NCBI RefSeq assembly: GCF_027579695.1
Contig: NC_083587.1
Coordinates: 39,261,732-39,325,731 of the forward strand
DNA: 64,000 bases
From: Neoarius graeffei
Lineage: Eukaryota; Chordata; Actinopteri; Siluriformes; Ariidae
Reading direction: 5' to 3'
The notes under the pieces were generated by a model that saw only the letters and a list, made by a program, of their open reading frames with translations, ran no database searches and had not been told where the DNA came from. A program made the position numbers and the translations under genes. Every line of letters starts with the position of its first letter. The first letter of the stretch is position 1. Shown in pieces: positions 36,518-47,265 of this stretch.

Positions 36518-37048
36518 CTCAATTCTAGTCAATCTTTGTTCAATTTTAAGAAAAATCTTAAGTCTTATATGTATAATTTTATGACTTCTATTGAGAATAT
36601 TGATTTTTATTAATTTTTGTATTTTTTTTATACCTCTCTTTCATGTCACATCTTGTATTATGGGGACCACAATGGAAATAAGTTTTTAACTTTGTGTTAT
36701 CCCCGGCAATATCTACAGTATTATGTATTTTATGTATTTTTTATACTCATGTTTATTTTGGATCATCCTTATATATGTTTATCATTTTTATGTGCTGTAT
36801 TATTGCCAAATTAAAAAAAAAAAATACTTAACACACACCTTGCCATGGAACAAGGGGGATATCAAATGTATAAAGTGCTGTAATTCTGACACTTCACCTG
36901 ATTTGGATGTAAATACTCTTTGCACTTTGAATTGAAATATTGAATATGATGTCAAGTCTAATAATAGTGTAGTACACAGCTAAAATAAGTTTGTCGGTGT
37001 CCAAATAAATATTTATGGGCCTCAAATGTATATGAATTCAAAAATATC
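36518..37048. other. Intron sequence; AT-rich, no gene seen
   Basis: AT-rich with no recognised element. It ends at the left target copy of the LINE that follows. Confidence 0.4.
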
Positions 37049-37808
37049 ATTAGTGAAACTGAACAGTGTTTGTATGAGAACAGTGAAACAGCAGTGAGGT
37101 GTGCAGTTGGAACGACTGAACGGTTCAAGGTGAAGGTGGGACTCCATCAAGGATCTGCTTTGAGTCCTTTCTTGTTTGCCATAGTGATGGATAGCTTGAC
37201 GGACGAAGTGAGGCAAGAGTCACCATGGAACATGATGATTGCGGATGATATTGTGATATGTGGTGAAAGTAGAAAGGAGGTTGAGCTGGGTTTGGAGAGA
37301 TGGAGGTATGCATTGGAACGGAAGGTGAGCAGGAGCAAAACAGAATACATGTGCATCAATGAGAATGGGGATGAGAGTGTAGTGAAGATGCAAGAAGTAG
37401 ATGTAAAGAAAGTTGGTGAATTCAAGTACCTGGGGTCAAGTGTGCAGGAAAATGGGGGCTGCGATAATGAGGTGAGAAAGAAAGTGCAGGCAGGGTGGAG
37501 CAGTTAGCAAGGTCGGCTCACAGCAAGAAGGTTCTGGGTTCGAGCCCAGTGGCTGACAGGGCCTTTCTATGTGGAGTTTGCATGTTCTCCCCGTGTCTGC
37601 GTGGGTTTCCTCTGGGTGCTCCGGTTTCCCCCACAGTCCAAAGACATGCAGTTAGGTTAATATGGGACGGCCTTGGGCTGAGGTGCCCTTGAGCGAGGCA
37701 CCTAACCCCTGACTGCTCCCCGGGCGCTGTTAGCATGGTTGCCCACTGCTCTGGGTATGTGTGTGTGCTCATTGCTCACGTGTGTGTTCACTGCTTCAGA
37801 TGGGTTAA

Positions 37809-38978
37809 AGTGCATATTCTGGACCAATTTCATGTTTTTTATATGAAAGTATGTCCCTTTATACACTCATCCAGAAGGGTAATTTTGCACAAGGCCATCT
37901 GTCGACAGCAGAAAAAAATAAAATAACAAAACGCGTCTGGAAAAATCCCAAGGGAGTCTGGAGCCAGATTCGTGACGTCACGTGCGGATCCGCCAGCAGG
38001 CTGCGAGAGCTTGCATGGATTCAGTGCACAGTCTGTGTAGACCAAGTTTACCAGCTAGCGATTTTGCATTGAAATATGGAATTGTTGCCTGAGCTTCTAA
38101 ACCCATGGATTCATACATCAATGATAATCTGTCTATTGTTACATAAATCATATTTTTTCTAATTACTATTATGTATTTATATATTTCTTCATTTAGAAGA
38201 GTACTGGCTACTGTAGGGGAAAGATTTCATAAGCTACACACATGGAATCGGCTAAGCAGGGTCGTATATACATTCAATGTGTTTGACAGGTCCCAAGATC
38301 TCAAGCCCTGACACGCATATCCCTTGATACATGTGAAGTAAATGTATTATCACCCATCGCTTTCATGTTGTTTACTTTTGTGTGTCAATAAATAACATCC
38401 GTGTACCACACAAACACCTAATTTAGAGTATAGTCTCTCTTATTTCTTACCCTGGCAACAGTCAACTTGTGAATCGCCGATTTTCTTGGTCTTTTTCTCG
38501 GCTCTGCTTTGGTCCTCGGCTTCCGGGTGCCTCGCACGAAGCGCTCCCATTTCTCTTTCATTGTCCGGTCTTTTGGGAAACGATGAGTACTAATCCCACC
38601 ATGATCGGTGTTGCTACACCCTCCTACGATACGTCTGTTAACCATTTTAATGATTACATGATAACGTTGAAGAAATTTGCAGAAAACCACCAGGTAATTT
38701 TCTCATAAACAAACCAGCGCTGACGTCGGATTCAGAGGGAGGCGTCCCGCACGCGACGTCACGAAAATCAATGTTTGCCGGGAAATCCAAATGCCAAGGT
38801 TTTTCAGAGGCGGACCAATTTGCCTCAAATGGCTTGATTTCAACTGAATTTTTCTGGTATTGCGCAAGGTAAAAAAAATTGCACAAAATGCAAAATGTGA
38901 CAGATATTTGACCAAAATTTAATATAAAATAGGAGAATTACATTGATCTTGCTCCTGAATTTACCTGTGATATGCACT
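37809..38978 (-). mobile_element. Kolobok-type element K2 with a longer THAP exon and intron start
   Basis: Ends agtgcatattctgg and the complement of agtgcatatcacagg, TTAA on both sides (37805-37808 and 38979-38982). The minus strand from 38645 encodes MVNRRIVGGCSN, GISTHRFPKDR, MKEKWERFVRGTRKP and a basic stretch, ending at a donor (gtaagaa) after 38451. This is the first exon of a THAP protein plus part of its intron. The first zinc-binding Cys is Arg here but Cys in K1 and K3. The rest of the transposase is deleted. Sequence at 38046-38540 is absent from K1 and K3. Confidence 0.78.
38451..38645 (-). pseudogene. THAP-domain first exon of Kolobok K2
   Basis: An open stretch of 65 codons encodes most of a THAP zinc finger (DNA-binding, Cys-Cys-Cys-His type) and then a basic region. 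The final Cys-x2-His would lie in a later exon that is missing. One zinc ligand is replaced by Arg, so it is likely inactive. Confidence 0.7.
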
Positions 38979-39202
38979 TTAAATGCAGAGAGGAATTTCA
39001 CAAGTGTGTGATGAATAAAGTTGTACTTTCTTCAGTTGGAGAAGGATTTCGGGACTCATTTGTAATAGGAAAGTCCCAGCAAAAGTGAAACGTAAGATGT
39101 ATAAGACAGTAGTGAGACCAGCTGTGATGTATGGATTGGAAACCGTACCCTTAACGAAGAGACAGGAGGCAAAGTTGGAGGTGGCGGAGTTGAGGATGTT
39201 AA

Positions 39203-39808
39203 AGGGCATATCACGGGTAAATTCAAGAGCAAGATCAATGTAATTATCCTATTTTATATTAAACTTTGGTCAAATATCTAACATTCTGTATTGGTCCGCC
39301 TCTGAAAAAACTTGGCATTTGGATTTCCCAGGAAACATTGATTTTCGTGACGCCGCGTGCGGGACGCCTCCCTCTGAATCCGATGTCAGCGCTGGTTTGT
39401 TTATGAGAAAACGACCTGGCGGTTTTCTGCAAATTTCTTCAACGTTATCGAGTAATTATTAAAATGGTTAACAGATGTATTGTAGGAGGGTGCAGCAACA
39501 CCAATCATGATGGGATTAGTATTCATCATTTTCCAAAAGACCGGACAACGAGAGAGAAACGGGAGCGCTTGGTCTACACAGGCTGTGCACTGAAACCGTG
39601 CAAAGCCCTCGCAGCCTGCTGGTGCTTCCGCAGGTAACGTCACGAATCTGGCTCCAGACTCCTTTGGGATTTTTCCAGACGCATTTTGTTATTTTATTTT
39701 TTTCTGCTGTAGACAGACGGCCTTGTGCAAAATTACCCTTCTGGATGAGTGTGTAAAGGGACATTCTTTCATATAAAAAAAAAGCCAAAATTGGTCCAGA
39801 ATATGCCC
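39203..39808 (+). mobile_element. Kolobok-type element K3, inverted relative to K2
   Basis: Left end agggcatatcacggg after TTAA (39199-39202); right end atatgccc followed by aaaa in place of ttaa. The THAP start reads on the plus strand from 39464 (MVNRCIVGGCSNTNHDG) and is cut by the same internal junction as K1. It sits in the RTE LINE, whose frame resumes right after it. Confidence 0.78.
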
Positions 39809-40116
39809 AAAAGGTTTGCGATGGGAGGTTGGACAGGATAAGGAACGAGCACATCAGAGGGACAGCTTGGGAATTAAGCTAAGAGAGATCAGACTGAAAT
39901 GGTATGGGCACATCCTGAGAAGAGATGCAGAGCATGTTGAGGATGGAGCTGCCAGGCATACGAAAACGAGGAAGGCCAAAGAGGAGGAGATGAGAGAGGA
40001 CATGAAAGTGGTAGAGAAGAATGCGGAAGACAGGGAGCAATGGAGATGAAAGATCAGCTGTGGTGACCCCTAACCAGGAGCAGCCAAAAGAATATGATGA
40101 TGATTAGTGAAACTGA

Positions 40117-40572
40117 CCAAAGCACCTTAAAGATTCCTGGGAGAGATTAAGCATTTACAGATGGATGTAGGAAACAGTGAAGTAAAGCTGTGATGTTGAT
40201 TTAAAAATAAAGCACATGTTCAAGACTAGAAGTGAAATGTGATATCTGATCGGGCCAGAAAGGCTGTGCCACGCTGGAGATATATTTCAGAGACGTGGCT
40301 GATGGTAAATATTTAATTAGCTTAAGTTACTTCTACTGTCGAATCTAACTCCAGACTCAGAGAGGAAATATCACGTGACTGACTTATTGACATTCCCACT
40401 AAATTGTTAAAGAAATTATATTATAATACAATAAGAGTTGGTTCAGTGTAAATCTATCAGCTGAAAGTGAAATGTCAGTTTCGGTATGAAACTCATCCAG
40501 CCAAGTATAGAGTTTTAAAGAATTAACACCAAAATAAGTTAATAGTATGAAGCCAGTATCTTCAACACTTAC
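40117..40572. other. Intron 1 start of the GIMAP-like gene; nothing else seen
   Basis: Unrecognised single-copy-like sequence between the right target copy of the LINE and the donor of the proposed first exon. Confidence 0.4.
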
Positions 40573-40597
40573 CTGTTGCTTTGTCAGACGCCATCAT
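40573..40597 (-). CDS. Candidate first coding exon of the GIMAP-like gene
   Basis: On the minus strand two ATG codons open a 25-base coding stretch (MMASDKAT plus one base) that ends at a strong donor (gtaagt). Its phase 1 matches the acceptor of the GTPase exon at 31529, and joining them gives the residue run KATGNYHF without a stop. A short first exon before the GTPase exon is usual for fish GIMAP genes. It is inference from signals and phase, with a 9-kb intron between. Confidence 0.5.
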
Positions 40598-41057
40598 ACC
40601 GATTCCAAAATTAATTTCCTTCAGTTTATTGTTTCTTTATTCTCAGCAGAGGGATTTCCTGGTTCACCGGCTGGTAAAGTGCGTAAACGTGTAGGCGGGG
40701 CTTTTGCTTTCAACACAAGCACAAACTGCTGAAGGGATGTTCGAGTTCACGTAGGCTGAGTAACCACGTCATCCGCGTCCCCGCCCACTGAGGACTACGT
40801 AAAAGTCTGACGCTCTCATAACCCAGTCGAGACGATCTTTTGATTTTTTTTTTATTTGATTTTATTCGATCATAATGTAAAATGAAGTACAAAATACATT
40901 AAAATCAGGATTACACAAGAAAGCGCAAGCACTTATTTCCATTGTGGTCCCATTAAAACACGAAAAACAGCAATGGCAACGTTATGATTTGACTTAATAT
41001 TGACTCACTGTACTATGTAAATGGTGAAAAAAATAATAATAATAAAAAAGGAAAAAG

Positions 41058-41785
41058 CTATACAGACAACAGAACAGTAATAAGAATTTTGACTAGAAGA
41101 AAAAAAATTAGTAAAATAAAAAGGTGTTGCTGTCTAAGACCATTAAAAAGGTGATTCTTCACTGACAGTTTGAAACTGGACTTGTTCTGAATACTTTTAA
41201 TATTGTTGGGGAGTTGATTCCAAATTTTGATTGCTGAGTAATAAAACGATGTTTTTCCAAATGATTTTACATGTGGAACGTGCAGAGCATTGTTACTGGA
41301 TCTAGTATTGATATTGTGAACCTGGTTAATATTGATAAAATTATCATTGAGATAGTCTGGTGCCTGATGATGGATGATGCTATGGACCATATTTAACTTT
41401 AGTTGATGGACTCTTAGCTCAACTGGCAGCATACGGACCTGTTCAAATTTTTGTGCCCCAATATGGGTTCTGGCTGGTGCATTCAAAAGATACCGAATGA
41501 TTTTGTTCTGGGTACACTGCAGCCTGTTCTTGTGCTTCTGAGTGAGGCCAGTGTACCAAGATGCTCTGGCATAATCAAAATGGCTCTGGATGAGAGCAGA
41601 CACTAGGAGCTTTTTAGTTTCAAGGTTAACATTTTTGGCTTGCCTATACAGAAACTTGAGCTTAGCATTTGACCGGCCAATAATGTTCTTTACAGTCCTG
41701 TCTCCAGATAAGGATTGGTCCAGGTCAATTCCTAGGTACTTGACATGGGAAGAGCATGAGTAGAAGAGTAGAAGCCATCTGGCGG
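41058..41785 (-). mobile_element. LINE reverse transcriptase C-terminal fragment
   Basis: A continuous minus-strand frame encodes the end of a non-LTR RT ORF: VKYLGIDLDQSLSGDRTV, FDYARASWYTGLT, RLQCTQNKIIRYLLNAPART, MLPVELRVHQLKLN and FYYSAIKIWNQLP. The 5' side is truncated and the 3' side ends in a (TTA)-rich tail near 41030. The clade is uncertain. Few changes are visible, so the copy may be fairly young. It lies just upstream of the proposed GIMAP-like first exon. Confidence 0.8.
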
Positions 41786-41799
41786 CCATCTTACCACTC

Positions 41800-42786
41800 A
41801 TTCACTCACTTACTCAATGGTTATATGAGCCATTCCACCGAATTTCCGTTCCTAGAAAATTACATGTATAAATAAATGCACATAAAAATGTACTTTAAAA
41901 TACATTTCCTTATTACGCAGAATGTCCTGCACATTGATCTGATTTCAAATTTAAGATATATAATTGTAAGGATTAATAAAAACTACCTAAAACACTGAAA
42001 AATAGCATGTGTTACCTGTCCCCGCACTCTAACTTTATACTTAACTATGAAATATTATGATTAAAATCCTTCAGAAACAGTATTTCTTTTGCACTGTTGT
42101 GTGACTCTGTATCCTATCCATGGTCTAAATATATATTTTTTTCATAAGAAATCCACAATATCTTAGTTAAAATACACATTTTAGTTGTGTCCCTGGGTTT
42201 TCACTCAGTCCTGTTACCAAAACATATTACCCCATCTGACAAATTTGGAACATTCCATAAATCACATGCTCAACAGGAAGTTACATCAGTTGTGTCTTCT
42301 GAAGGTCATGGGAAGACCAAAAGTTAGTTCTCTCATTTACTTTTCTGTATATTTGATGATTTTTTAACTTTGACTGATAAGGTCAATGTCAACATACTGT
42401 CCTGTTACTTAAATTATTTCTTAGATGATATTTGTTTATTTTAAAAATACAGACTTTTGGTAAATCACGAGAATGTGCTAAGTGTGGCCATGCTATTAGT
42501 GATGACGCCATGTGGCTTAATTCCATGTATAAGCTAATCCTAGTCTAAAAACTCAGTCCTGTTACTCATATAAAGAGTATGCAGCCATCTTTGACTTTCA
42601 AACCTTGTAAAAAAAATATTAAAAAATAACGTAGCCTGAGGTTGACCAATACACATTTTGAATACTTAAATATGTGTGTTATTATAATCAGTGTTGAAAA
42701 GATATAACAAATTAAGTTTAATTTGGGAATGGTACAACAAGCAAATGGTGCAAATGGCACCCATTCGGTGGAATGTCCCATATCTG
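41800..42786. other. Probable DNA-transposon remnant; no gene
   Basis: cattccaccgaat near 41830 and attcggtggaatg near 42762 face each other, which suggests terminal inverted repeats. The motif cagtcctgttac recurs near 42207, 42401 (shorter) and 42553. No coding region or target copy was found. Confidence 0.4.
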
Positions 42787-42797
42787 ATCAAATGAAG

Positions 42798-43133
42798 GGT
42801 GGTGTAGTGGTTAGCACTGTCGCCTCACAGCAAGAAGGTCCTGGGTTCGAGTCCAGTGGCCGACGAGGGACTTTCTGTGTGGAGTTTGCATGTTCTCCCC
42901 GTGTCTGTGTGGGTTTCCTCCGGTTTCCCTGACAGTCCAAAGACATGCATGTTAGGCTAATTGGTGGCTCTAAACTGCAAGTGTGAATGGTTGTTTGTCT
43001 CTATGTGTTAGCTCTGCGATAACCTGGTGACTTGTCCAGGGTGTACCCCACCTCTCGCCCATAGTCAGCTGGGATAGGCTCCAGCTTGCCTGCGAGCCTG
43101 TAGAACAGGATAAGCGGCTACAGATAATGGATA
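42798..43133 (+). mobile_element. tRNA-headed SINE, subfamily B
   Basis: Plus strand, head slightly short, tail aggataagcggctacagataatgg cut to a short GGAT run. Target copies atcaaatgaag at 42787-42797 and 43134-43144. Confidence 0.92.
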
Positions 43134-43274
43134 ATCAAATGAAGACTTTCATCACAAAATGCTATATATCCAGTTTTGCTAATTTGAGAAAAAGCCATTT
43201 TTATTGTGCATTATTGAAAAATTAAACTGATATAATGTTATTTGAAAAGTTTATCATCAACTACTCTGAATCAT

Positions 43275-43637
43275 GGCAGCATGGTGGTGTAGTGGTTAGC
43301 ACTGTCACCTCACAGCAAGAAGGTCCTGGGTTCGAGCCCCGTGGCCGGCGAGGGCCTTTCTGTGCGGAGTTTGCATGTTCTCCCCGTGTCTGCGTGGGTT
43401 TCCTCCGGGTGCTCCGGTTTCCCCCACAGTCCAAAGACATGCAGGTTAGGCTAATTAGTGGCTCTAAATTGGCCGTAGGTGTGAATGTGAATGGTTGTTT
43501 GTCTCTGTGTCGGCCCTGCGATAACCTGGCGACTTGTCCAGGGTGTACCCCGCCTCTCGCCCATAGTCAGCTGGGATAGGCTCCAGCTTGCCTGCAACCC
43601 TGCACAGGATAAGCGGTTATGGATAATGGATGGATGG
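43275..43637 (+). mobile_element. tRNA-headed SINE, subfamily B
   Basis: Plus strand with the (TGGA)n tail. Imperfect target copies actctgaatcat (43263-43274) and actctaaaccat (43638-43649). Confidence 0.88.
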
Positions 43638-43649
43638 ACTCTAAACCAT

Positions 43650-44826
43650 ATTACATGTTCTGATAAAATCCTTAACTCATGCAAAATGAAAAAAATTATG
43701 ATTTTTTTTTCTCAAAATGCTATGAATCAATTGGACCATTTTTTCCACAAAATGCTATATATCCAAGTTAATTTAACATGACAAAAGTCTGTAAGTTTTG
43801 CTTGCAATACTTACACAACTTGTGTAAGTATTGCAAGTAATTTAAGAAACCATATTGTGACACACAAACTGTCACAATATGGTTTCTTAAATAAAAAAAA
43901 AGTCCTCCCAAGCATGATAAATGTGAAACTTTACACTTAATTGTAGCATTTACCCTTTGTGACAAGAATGCTCTGAAGAGTTATGTGGTAAAAGCACTAT
44001 GATGGTTTCACCCCATGCTCAAAATTTTTTAAAACTAGCAACAGGACTAAAATACAGACGTGCACAAATCAGTTTACAAGAAAATCCTGCATGCCTCATC
44101 TAAAATAATAGTTTGTTCTTTTAATCTTTTGTCCCATTTTATGTCCTGACCTGCTTCTCTCTGGCATTAAAAGCTAAATCATCATTGGAAAGTTTGTCTG
44201 CATGACATAGAGAACGATTGTCCCATGCATTGTGAGTACACCCAATTTGTGGCACCTTTCCACCAGCTGAATACCTTATTTGCTTCTTTATTTGACGCTC
44301 ATGATACTCTATAGTCCTCCCTCTTTTTCTTGGCTTCGGTGAAACCAGAATTTTATCCTCTAATCAGTCGAAATCATTCATTTTTAGCAGAGAATAGTTC
44401 TCGATTCAGCGTTACTTCAAACGATCATGGGTGCCGCCATGTTGGACAAATCGAGAGCACTGATTGGCTGAGTGGATATAGTGCAATTTGGAAGAAAATT
44501 AGGGTGGCGGCTATCGCAGTTTGATAAAAAAGTGGAACTTTATGCAGTAAAAGCAATGGGATGTGTCATGTTTTGACAAAAAACGATTTGAGATATGAAT
44601 AGAACTTACTATTGACGATCTCCAATGTATATTGGTTCCAAAATTTCAAATATGGCGCTTATCGTGTTTTGCGATGAAAGTCTTCAAATTTGCCCCAAGA
44701 AAAGTATCTCCTGACTTTTTTTTGCTTTCATTACCTCCTCTTATTTTCTCAACTTTACCCACATTCCTTACATATTTTTATAGCTCTCACCTTCATTATT
44801 ATTGTTTTTTTTCTTTTTCCAGTTCA
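43650..44826. other. No gene; two adjacent hairpins
   Basis: Repeat-like AT-rich sequence; the phrase aaaatgctatatatcca occurs near 43157 and 43749. Two strong inverted repeats lie at 43801-43837 and 43841-43891. A short stretch near 44430-44480 contains tgattggctgag, a CCAAT-like motif, but no gene start is evident. Confidence 0.45.
43801..43891. repeat. Twin perfect inverted repeats
   Basis: The first has 18-base arms (cttgcaatacttacacaa and its complement) around one base. The second, three bases later, has 21-base arms starting tttaagaaaccatattg around a 9-base loop. Both arms match perfectly. Confidence 0.9.
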
Positions 44827-44840
44827 GTCCTGAGCCTTGT

Positions 44841-45219
44841 CTCATCTCATCTCATTATCTGTAGCTGCTTTATCCCATTCTACAGGGTCGCAGGCAAGCT
44901 GGAATCTATCCCAGCTGACTACGGGCGAAAGGCGGGGTACACCCTGGACAAGTCGCCAGGTCATCACAGGGCTTACACATAGACACAGACAACCATTCAC
45001 ACTCACATTCACACCTACAGTCAATTTAGAGCCATCAATTAGCCTAACCTGCATGTCTTTGGACTGTGGGGGAAACCGGAGCACCCAGAGGAAACCCACC
45101 TGGACACGGGGAGAACATGCAAACTCCGCACAAAAAGGCCCTCGTCGGTCACGGGGCTCAAACCTGGACCTTCTTGCTGTGAGGCGACAGTGCTAACCAC
45201 TACACCACCATGCCGCCCC
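44841..45219 (-). mobile_element. tRNA-headed SINE, subfamily A, minus strand
   Basis: Complete, with perfect target copies gtcctgagccttgt at 44827-44840 and 45220-45233. Confidence 0.93.
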
Positions 45220-45529
45220 GTCCTGAGCCTTGTGCCTGCCGCAAATTCTCCTGGGTTAGGTGACTGAGTGTGTGAAGCTTTGCACATTGGTCAAAAATGT
45301 ATTGAATTTCGTTTTTACTGCTCGAAGGTCCCTCCTCCCAATTTTCACCGCAGCATGTACAAGATCCCCATATAATCATTTGAATGGGGGAAACCCCGTG
45401 GAGGCTTGCAGGACCTCTGGTATTGTGAATAAAAGGGGTTCCCCCCAATGCCTCCAATTACAGCCCCAATTCCCCCAATTACAGCCTGAATCTACCAACA
45501 CGTGATATGTATTGTCTTGAATACTCACC

Positions 45530-45835
45530 AGTATGCAATACACTCTGGCTCAATTGAGGGCGGTCTCTGGTGTGTCAGAGATGCGGACCGTGACCCCCAT
45601 CTCCACTGTGTGGCACTGGTCCTGGAAATGCCCAGGCTCCCTGCAGTGCCAGCGTACTGGCCCAGGTTTCACCTCTGAATCAGGGATTTGGGGATCACTC
45701 ACCTGAGGGGAAGAAGACACAGACACATAAGGGGAGGGAGGAAGGCTTGGCGAGCAGGCTTGGTGAGCAGGCTGAAGGGGGTTGGCCTATGCTTCCATGG
45801 TGCAGGAATGGGGTGGGGTTGGGAAGAGGAGGCAA

Positions 45836-45880
<45 letters not shown>

Positions 45881-46600
45881 AGAGGCAGAATGTCCGCCTG
45901 CAGCAGGAACTGCCACCAGATGGTCCTCCGCCAACTCGATCGCTTGATCCAGCGATGCCAGGTAGTGGCACTGGACCCACTCTGCTGTCCTTTCTGGCAG
46001 CCATGTGATGAACTGCTCCAGTGCCACTGCATCGATGATCCTCTTGGTGTCACAATCTTCTGCTCTCAGCCACCACCAGCAGGCATCCCAGAGCTGTTGG
46101 CCGAAAACGAACGGCTAACCAATCCCCTCCAGATTCAACGTGTGGAAGCGCTGATGATGTTGTTCCAGGGTGCAGCCAACGCACTGCAGGATGGCTTACC
46201 TCAGGTCAGAATAGTTGAGCCGGTTGTTGATGGAGAGCTGTTGGGTGACGAGCTGGGCCTCTCCAGTCAGGAACGGCAGTAGGCGAGCCATTCATTGCTT
46301 GACCAGCCACCCCTATGCCTCCGTGACTTGCTCGAACAGGACAAGGAAGGTCTCCGGGTCGTCTTGAGGCCCCATTTTCATGAGGGTTATGCGGGGGAAG
46401 TCTGCAGATGCAGCAAGCAGGTACCAGAATGTCTGTCGATCCTCCTGCTCAGCCTGCAGCAAGGCCTTGAAGTGCCGCTCCTGTTCCTTGCACAGGACAA
46501 TCAGCGTTTGGTGCTGGCTTTGTTGGGTGGCAGCAAGAGCATGGACGAGGTCTTTGAAGGGGGAGGACTCCATGAAAGTGGTTCTCTTCAGTGTTACCAG
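45530..46600 (-). mobile_element. Ty3/Gypsy-type retroelement gag remnant (fossil)
   Basis: Minus-strand pieces resemble the gag of fish Gypsy-like elements: a capsid region with a SCAN-like part (MGPQDDPETFLVLFEQVTEA, then RTAEWVQCH and LDQAIELAEDH) followed by a CCHC-type knuckle region near 45600-45640. An AG microsatellite has arisen inside (45838-45876). No LTR or pol region was identified with confidence. It is broken in several places and looks old. Confidence 0.65.
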
Positions 46601-46728
46601 GTTTCGGCACCAGTGTCGAATGTTCCTGAGAGTGGGTAGAACGCTGAAGCGCAGACAGGCTGGTAGTGATGGTGAACACAGTCTCTTTAATTTTTTATAA
46701 TAGGTTTTCAGCTCAAAGTTATGTTTTG

Positions 46729-46783
<55 letters not shown>

Positions 46784-46925
46784 CAGTAATTAATGACAGG
46801 CGTGATCACTTTGCCTCTCACCTTCCCCGGTCTCGCCCTCGCCCTCCATTCACAAACCGATGCTTGACCACGCCTCTGTTGCCACAACATATTACGTGAA
46901 AGAAAGGACCCAGAGCTTTTTATTG
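46600..46925. other. No gene; CA microsatellite
   Basis: Contains a (CA)n run at 46733-46781. The rest is unrecognised and may still belong to the retroelement remnant on the left. Confidence 0.45.
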
Positions 46926-47265
46926 ATGCTAGTCGCCTCAGTCCATCATAAAAGAGCTCAGGTCCAGAGAAGGTGGCAGTGTTTACAGATATTGTTTATA
47001 TATGGTTTTAACTTGCATTTGTGGATGCAGTAATGAATTGTTTTCACAGAAGATGGTTTTCTGAAGTGTTCCTGAGTCCAAACAGTGATTTCCACTACAG
47101 ACACGTGTCTGCTTTTAATGCAGTGTCGCCTGAGGGCCTGAAGATCACATGCATCCAGTGTCAGTTCTCAGCCTTGTCTCTTGCATACAGAGATTTCCCT
47201 ATATTCTCTGAATATTTTAATGATATTATGTGCCATAGATGATCCCCAAATTCTTTGCAATTTTA

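Larger units (their letters stand above)
37506..39032 (+). mobile_element. tRNA-headed SINE, subfamily C, 5' shortened, split by Kolobok K2
   Basis: Begins within the A-box region and has the subfamily C 3' half (ggccttgggctgaggtgccc). It is interrupted at gggttaa and resumes after 38978 with the expected tgcagag and aataaa tail. Target copies cagtt at 37501-37505 and 39033-39037. Confidence 0.85.
37063..40102 (+). mobile_element. RTE-type LINE, 5' truncated, carrying a SINE and two Kolobok copies
   Basis: Target copies attagtgaaactga at 37049-37062 and 40103-40116 bound it, and the 3' end is a (ATG)n-like tail as in RTE elements. The reverse transcriptase reads on the plus strand: VGLHQGSALSPFLFAIVMD, MMIADDIVICGES with the catalytic Asp pair, and GEFKYLGSSVQENGG up to 37500. 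After the SINE it goes on with SGLICNRKVPAKVKRKMYKT and AVMYGLETVPLTKRQEAKLE, and after the second Kolobok with IRLKWYGHILRRDAEHV. The upstream endonuclease is absent. Removing the nested units restores the frame at each site. Confidence 0.9.
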
